A stretch of DNA of 64,000 bases from Clostridia bacterium (GTDB lineage: Bacteria > Bacillota > Clostridia > Oscillospirales > Acutalibacteraceae): contig JAFYSE010000039.1 of the NCBI GenBank assembly GCA_017546665.1, forward strand, positions 1 through 64,000, read 5' to 3'. The notes under the pieces were generated by a model. That model searched no databases, had not been told where the DNA came from, and worked only from the letters and a program-made list of their open reading frames with translations. Numbering within the stretch: the stretch's first letter is position 1; the number at the start of each line of letters is the position of its first letter. Shown piece by piece: positions 61,389-64,000 of this stretch. The position numbers and the translations under genes are program-made.

Positions 61389-62558
61389 ATGAGAAATCTT
61401 AAGTCTTTACTAATTGGAATAGCTATTCTTCTGGGACTGCACGTTGTATTCGGTAATGTTGGTAGTGTTGTTGATACATTTAAAGCAACTAGTGAGATTC
61501 TTGAAGACAGACCAACAGAAGCACAAATAGAGCAATTTGAAACGAAAAAGCAAAATAAATGTTTTTATTATTATGATAGTTTGACCGAAGATGAGAAAAC
61601 TGCATATTTAACAATGTACTACGGGTTTGTTGAGTATGATGAGTCAATAAGAATGAAATTAGAAGAAGACCAGATAAAAGACATTTTTACAGCAGTTTTA
61701 TATGACAATTCGGATGTTTTTTGGGTCGATTATAGATATGACTACATTGTTTACAGTAATTCAGTAGCTCTTTCTCCAACATATCGCCTGACAGAAGATG
61801 AAGTTAATACTATGAAGGATAGTGTTGATGATAAAATTGACGAGATTATGTTGGAGGTTAACAAACTAGATACAGACTACGAAAAAGAGCTATATATTCA
61901 TGATTATATTATTGAAAATACAGAATACGATATTGAAACACTCAACGATTTAGGAAATACGGTTTATAGTGTTCTTGTTTCCGGAAAATCTATATGTGAG
62001 GGTTATTCAAGAGCTACGAAGGTTCTTTTAGATGAGGCAGGAATAGAAAATTATCTAGTAACAGGTGATGCTGAGTCTGATGGAGAAATAGCAGCACATA
62101 TGTGGAATGTTGTGAATATTGACGGTGAGAATTATTATCTTGATGTTACGTGGGATGATTTAAATGATGATTTTGACACAGTTTATTTCTATTTTAATGT
62201 GACAGATGAGTATTTGTCCCGTGACCACTATAATATAAACCCACAAAATAATAATTGTAATTCAACTAAGTATAATTATTTTGTGAAAGAGAATGCTATT
62301 GTTTATACATATAAAGGGTATAACAAGCTAATAGACCAAAGTGTTGATGCTTTAATGAATGGTAACACAGTTGAATTTTATTTTGTAAATAATTCAGATT
62401 ATATAAATGCTGTTAAAGATTTGGAAAATGATAACGGATTTTTTAAATATGTTGCTATAGTTGTTAACAAATCAAAAAGAAAATTAAATAAAAATACAGT
62501 CGATTATACTACAGTCGATAATCAAAGTTATTTGTGTATTGCATTTAGAGAAGGATGA
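61389..62558 (+). CDS. Secreted or membrane-anchored transglutaminase-like protein
   Basis: 389 residues: an N-terminal hydrophobic segment (SLLIGIAILLGLHVVFG) that may be a signal peptide or anchor, a helical middle part, then a transglutaminase-like core with Cys in GKSICEGYSRATKVLLDEAG, His in AAHMWNVVNIDGENYYLDVTWDD and the Asp in that last segment. Such proteins act as cysteine peptidases or crosslinkers on the cell surface. The C-terminal 90 residues have no recognised domain. It follows the LCP-like gene by 2 bases and precedes folE by 5. Confidence 0.85.
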   Translation: MRNLKSLLIGIAILLGLHVVFGNVGSVVDTFKATSEILEDRPTEAQIEQFETKKQNKCFYYYDSLTEDEKTAYLTMYYGFVEYDESIRMKLEEDQIKDIFTAVLYDNSDVFWVDYRYDYIVYSNSVALSPTYRLTEDEVNTMKDSVDDKIDEIMLEVNKLDTDYEKELYIHDYIIENTEYDIETLNDLGNTVYSVLVSGKSICEGYSRATKVLLDEAGIENYLVTGDAESDGEIAAHMWNVVNIDGENYYLDVTWDDLNDDFDTVYFYFNVTDEYLSRDHYNINPQNNNCNSTKYNYFVKENAIVYTYKGYNKLIDQSVDALMNGNTVEFYFVNNSDYINAVKDLENDNGFFKYVAIVVNKSKRKLNKNTVDYTTVDNQSYLCIAFREG

Positions 62559-62563
62559 TATAA

Positions 62564-63127
62564 ATGGATAAGGAAAGAATTGAACGAGCATTTAGAGAAA
62601 TTTTAATTGCAATAGGTGAAGACCCAGACAGAGAAGGCTTGGTTGAAACACCAAAAAGAGTTGCAAATATGTATGAGGAGATTTTTTCGGGACTTACAGA
62701 AAACCCCGAAAAGCATCTTAAAATGTTCCATGAAGGACAGAGTGACGAAATTGTTATTGTAAGGGATATTCCAATGTATTCAATGTGTGAGCATCATTTT
62801 TTACCATTTGTGGGGAAAGCACATATTGCATATAGTCCAAACGATGATGGTCTTGTGATTGGACTTTCAAAACTTGCGAGAATTGTTAACAGTTATGCTA
62901 GACGTCCACAATTACAAGAAAGACTTACTGCACAAATTGCTGATTTTATTGAAAAAGAAATGAGTCCAAAGGGGGTTGCAGTTGTGATTGAAGCAGAACA
63001 TCTTTGTATGACAATGCGTGGGATTCGTGCTGCAGGTTCAAAAACACAGACCTCTGCACTTCGTGGTACTATGAGAAAGGATGCAAGAACAAGAGCCGAA
63101 GTTATGACTCTTTTAGGTTTGAAATGA
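62564..63127 (+). CDS. folE: GTP cyclohydrolase I
   Basis: 187 residues. [37 protein letters not shown] (Zn Cys and His), [19 protein letters not shown] and [13 protein letters not shown] (second Cys) are all standard. It makes 7,8-dihydroneopterin triphosphate for folate. Its stop overlaps the folP start (ATGA). Confidence 0.97.
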   Translation: MDKERIERAFREILIAIGEDPDREGLVETPKRVANMYEEIFSGLTENPEKHLKMFHEGQSDEIVIVRDIPMYSMCEHHFLPFVGKAHIAYSPNDDGLVIGLSKLARIVNSYARRPQLQERLTAQIADFIEKEMSPKGVAVVIEAEHLCMTMRGIRAAGSKTQTSALRGTMRKDARTRAEVMTLLGLK

Positions 63128-63951
63128 TTTTTTCGGGTAATAATTTTAAGTTTGAATTAGGTAAAAAGACCTACATAATGGGCATTCTCAATGTGACAAG
63201 TGACTCTTTTTATGATGGTGGAGAATACAATTCACCTGAAAAGGCTGTTGCACATGCAAGAAGAATGTTAAGCGAAGGTGCTGATATTATTGATATCGGT
63301 GCTCATTCAACACGTCCAAATCATACTGTGCTTACTGAAAACGAAGAACTTGAAATTGTAAAAAATTATCTTCCTTTAATATATAATGAAACAAACGCTA
63401 TAATCTCAATTGATACCTTTTATCCTTCTGTTGCTGAATATGCTCTACAGAATGGTGCATCAATAATCAATGATGTTAGTGGTGTTTTTAACGAAGATAT
63501 AGCTAAACTTGTAAAACAATATAACTGTGGATGGGTAATAATGCACACAGGCGGTGGAGATTCGGCGACAGTACCCGGATATTTAACATCAGTATCTGAA
63601 GATGTAAAAGTATTCTTTGACAAAATGTTTAACCAATGTATTAGGTATGGAATAAATAAAAATCAACTTTGCTTTGATATAGGAATAGGCTTTGGAAAAA
63701 GTCAAGAGCATAATATTGATGTTTTAAGAAATATTGAAAAGTTAAAAAGAAAAGATGTGGCATTGTTAACTGCACTTTCAATGAAAAGAGTAGTAAAAAA
63801 TACAACAAATACTGAAGGTATAGATTTGTTGTATGGCACCATTTCAGCAAATACACTTGCTGTCAAGGGTGGGACGGATATTATTCGTGTTCATAACGTA
63901 AAAGAAAATGCGATAGCCGTAAAAATGGCAGATGCACTTGTGAGAGGTTAA
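63124..63951 (+). CDS. folP: Dihydropteroate synthase
   Basis: 275 residues from ATG 63124, which overlaps the folE stop; the longer frame from 63004 is inside fol[16 protein letters not shown] (pABA-binding loop 1), [23 protein letters not shown] (loop 2), [13 protein letters not shown] and [13 protein letters not shown] are standard. Condenses 7,8-dihydropterin pyrophosphate with pABA. folB begins 1 base after its stop. Confidence 0.96.
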   Translation: MIFSGNNFKFELGKKTYIMGILNVTSDSFYDGGEYNSPEKAVAHARRMLSEGADIIDIGAHSTRPNHTVLTENEELEIVKNYLPLIYNETNAIISIDTFYPSVAEYALQNGASIINDVSGVFNEDIAKLVKQYNCGWVIMHTGGGDSATVPGYLTSVSEDVKVFFDKMFNQCIRYGINKNQLCFDIGIGFGKSQEHNIDVLRNIEKLKRKDVALLTALSMKRVVKNTTNTEGIDLLYGTISANTLAVKGGTDIIRVHNVKENAIAVKMADALVRG

Positions 63952-63952
63952 T

Positions 63953-64000
63953 ATGGATAAAATTATTGTTAAAGATTTAAAACTTTTCTGTTATCACGGA
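63953..64000 (+). CDS. folB: Dihydroneopterin aldolase (N-terminal fragment)
   Basis: Only the first 16 codons are inside the window: MDKIIVKDLKLFCYHG, which matches the FolB start with the FxYHG motif. The position after folE-folP supports it. The gene continues past the edge. Confidence 0.85.
   Translation, partial: MDKIIVKDLKLFCYHG

Noticed and set aside
1..64000. CRISPR array, transposon, prophage or toxin-antitoxin module
   Set aside because: No direct-repeat array, transposase, integrase, phage structural gene or recognisable toxin pair was seen on reading both strands.

Overview
The window is AT-rich, gene-dense DNA (about one third G+C by eye). It suggests an anaerobic, spore-forming Firmicute of the gut Clostridia, probably Oscillospiraceae/Ruminococcaceae or Acutalibacteraceae. 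Sporulation genes are scattered through it (ypeB, gpr, spoIIP, spoVAE, a pdaA-like deacetylase, an alpha/beta SASP, SpoIID-like and SigH-like proteins). Plant-fibre genes (an arabinose operon, GH43, GH5), a dockerin-bearing protease and a bile-salt-hydrolase-like enzyme point to a fibre-degrading gut habitat. No phage, IS element, CRISPR array or rRNA operon was seen, and I found no pseudogene. The genus is an inference.

Layout. 1-2950: end of rplS, prmA, an ArsC/Spx-like protein and a GH5 lipoprotein. 2957-7330: a promoter followed by an L-arabinose operon (FGGY kinase, araA, araD and an ATC-hydrolase-like protein). 7377-9753 (minus): an anion permease, tRNA-Ser(CGA) and a GH43 arabinan-active enzyme. 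9915-14475: a secreted SH3/C39-like protein and a 1126-residue subtilase with leucine-rich repeats and a C-terminal dockerin. 14507-19483: a FliB homologue (minus), an MFS transporter with a choloylglycine-hydrolase-family enzyme (plus), then a small lipoprotein and ypeB (minus). 19629-21931: the cysteine desulfurase/thiI pair for tRNA thiolation. 21952-28714: two class B sortases, a SpoIID-domain membrane protein, galE, LemA and a TPM-domain protein. 28718-33098: HAD phosphatase, rnpB (RNase P RNA), a small membrane protein, recD2, and a TPP riboswitch with thiT.

33135-38782: comM (minus) diverging from pgcA, a 33-aa membrane peptide, a SigH-like sigma factor, a zinc-ribbon protein, spoVAE, a 59-aa membrane peptide and rpsT. 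38917-45212: gpr-spoIIP, yhaM, a DUF2804 protein, trmL, a small cationic protein, a pdaA-like gene and an SASP. 45370-53608: one long run of core genes (hprK, murB, rapZ, whiA, two signal peptidases, rbgA, rnhB, yraN), then thrC on its own promoter. 53665-58067: a DUF1540 protein (minus), a metallophosphoesterase, tig, clpP and clpX. 58116-64000: an EamA transporter, a polyprenyl sugar-phosphate transferase, a degenerate LCP-like protein, a transglutaminase-like protein, folE, folP and the first codons of folB.

Many starts are not ATG. Shine-Dalgarno spacing supports TTG or GTG for the kinase at 3022, the desulfurase at 19629, lemA at 27299, the sigma factor at 36755 and hprK at 45370. Most operons are bounded by clear TTGNNN/TATAAT-type promoters and strong intrinsic terminators, several of them bidirectional between convergent genes. 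The content is mostly conserved housekeeping. The most distinctive items are the subtilase-LRR-dockerin protein, the sortase B/sortase B/SpoIID-domain operon, ypeB without sleB, the atypical LCP-transglutaminase pair and several unannotated small membrane proteins.
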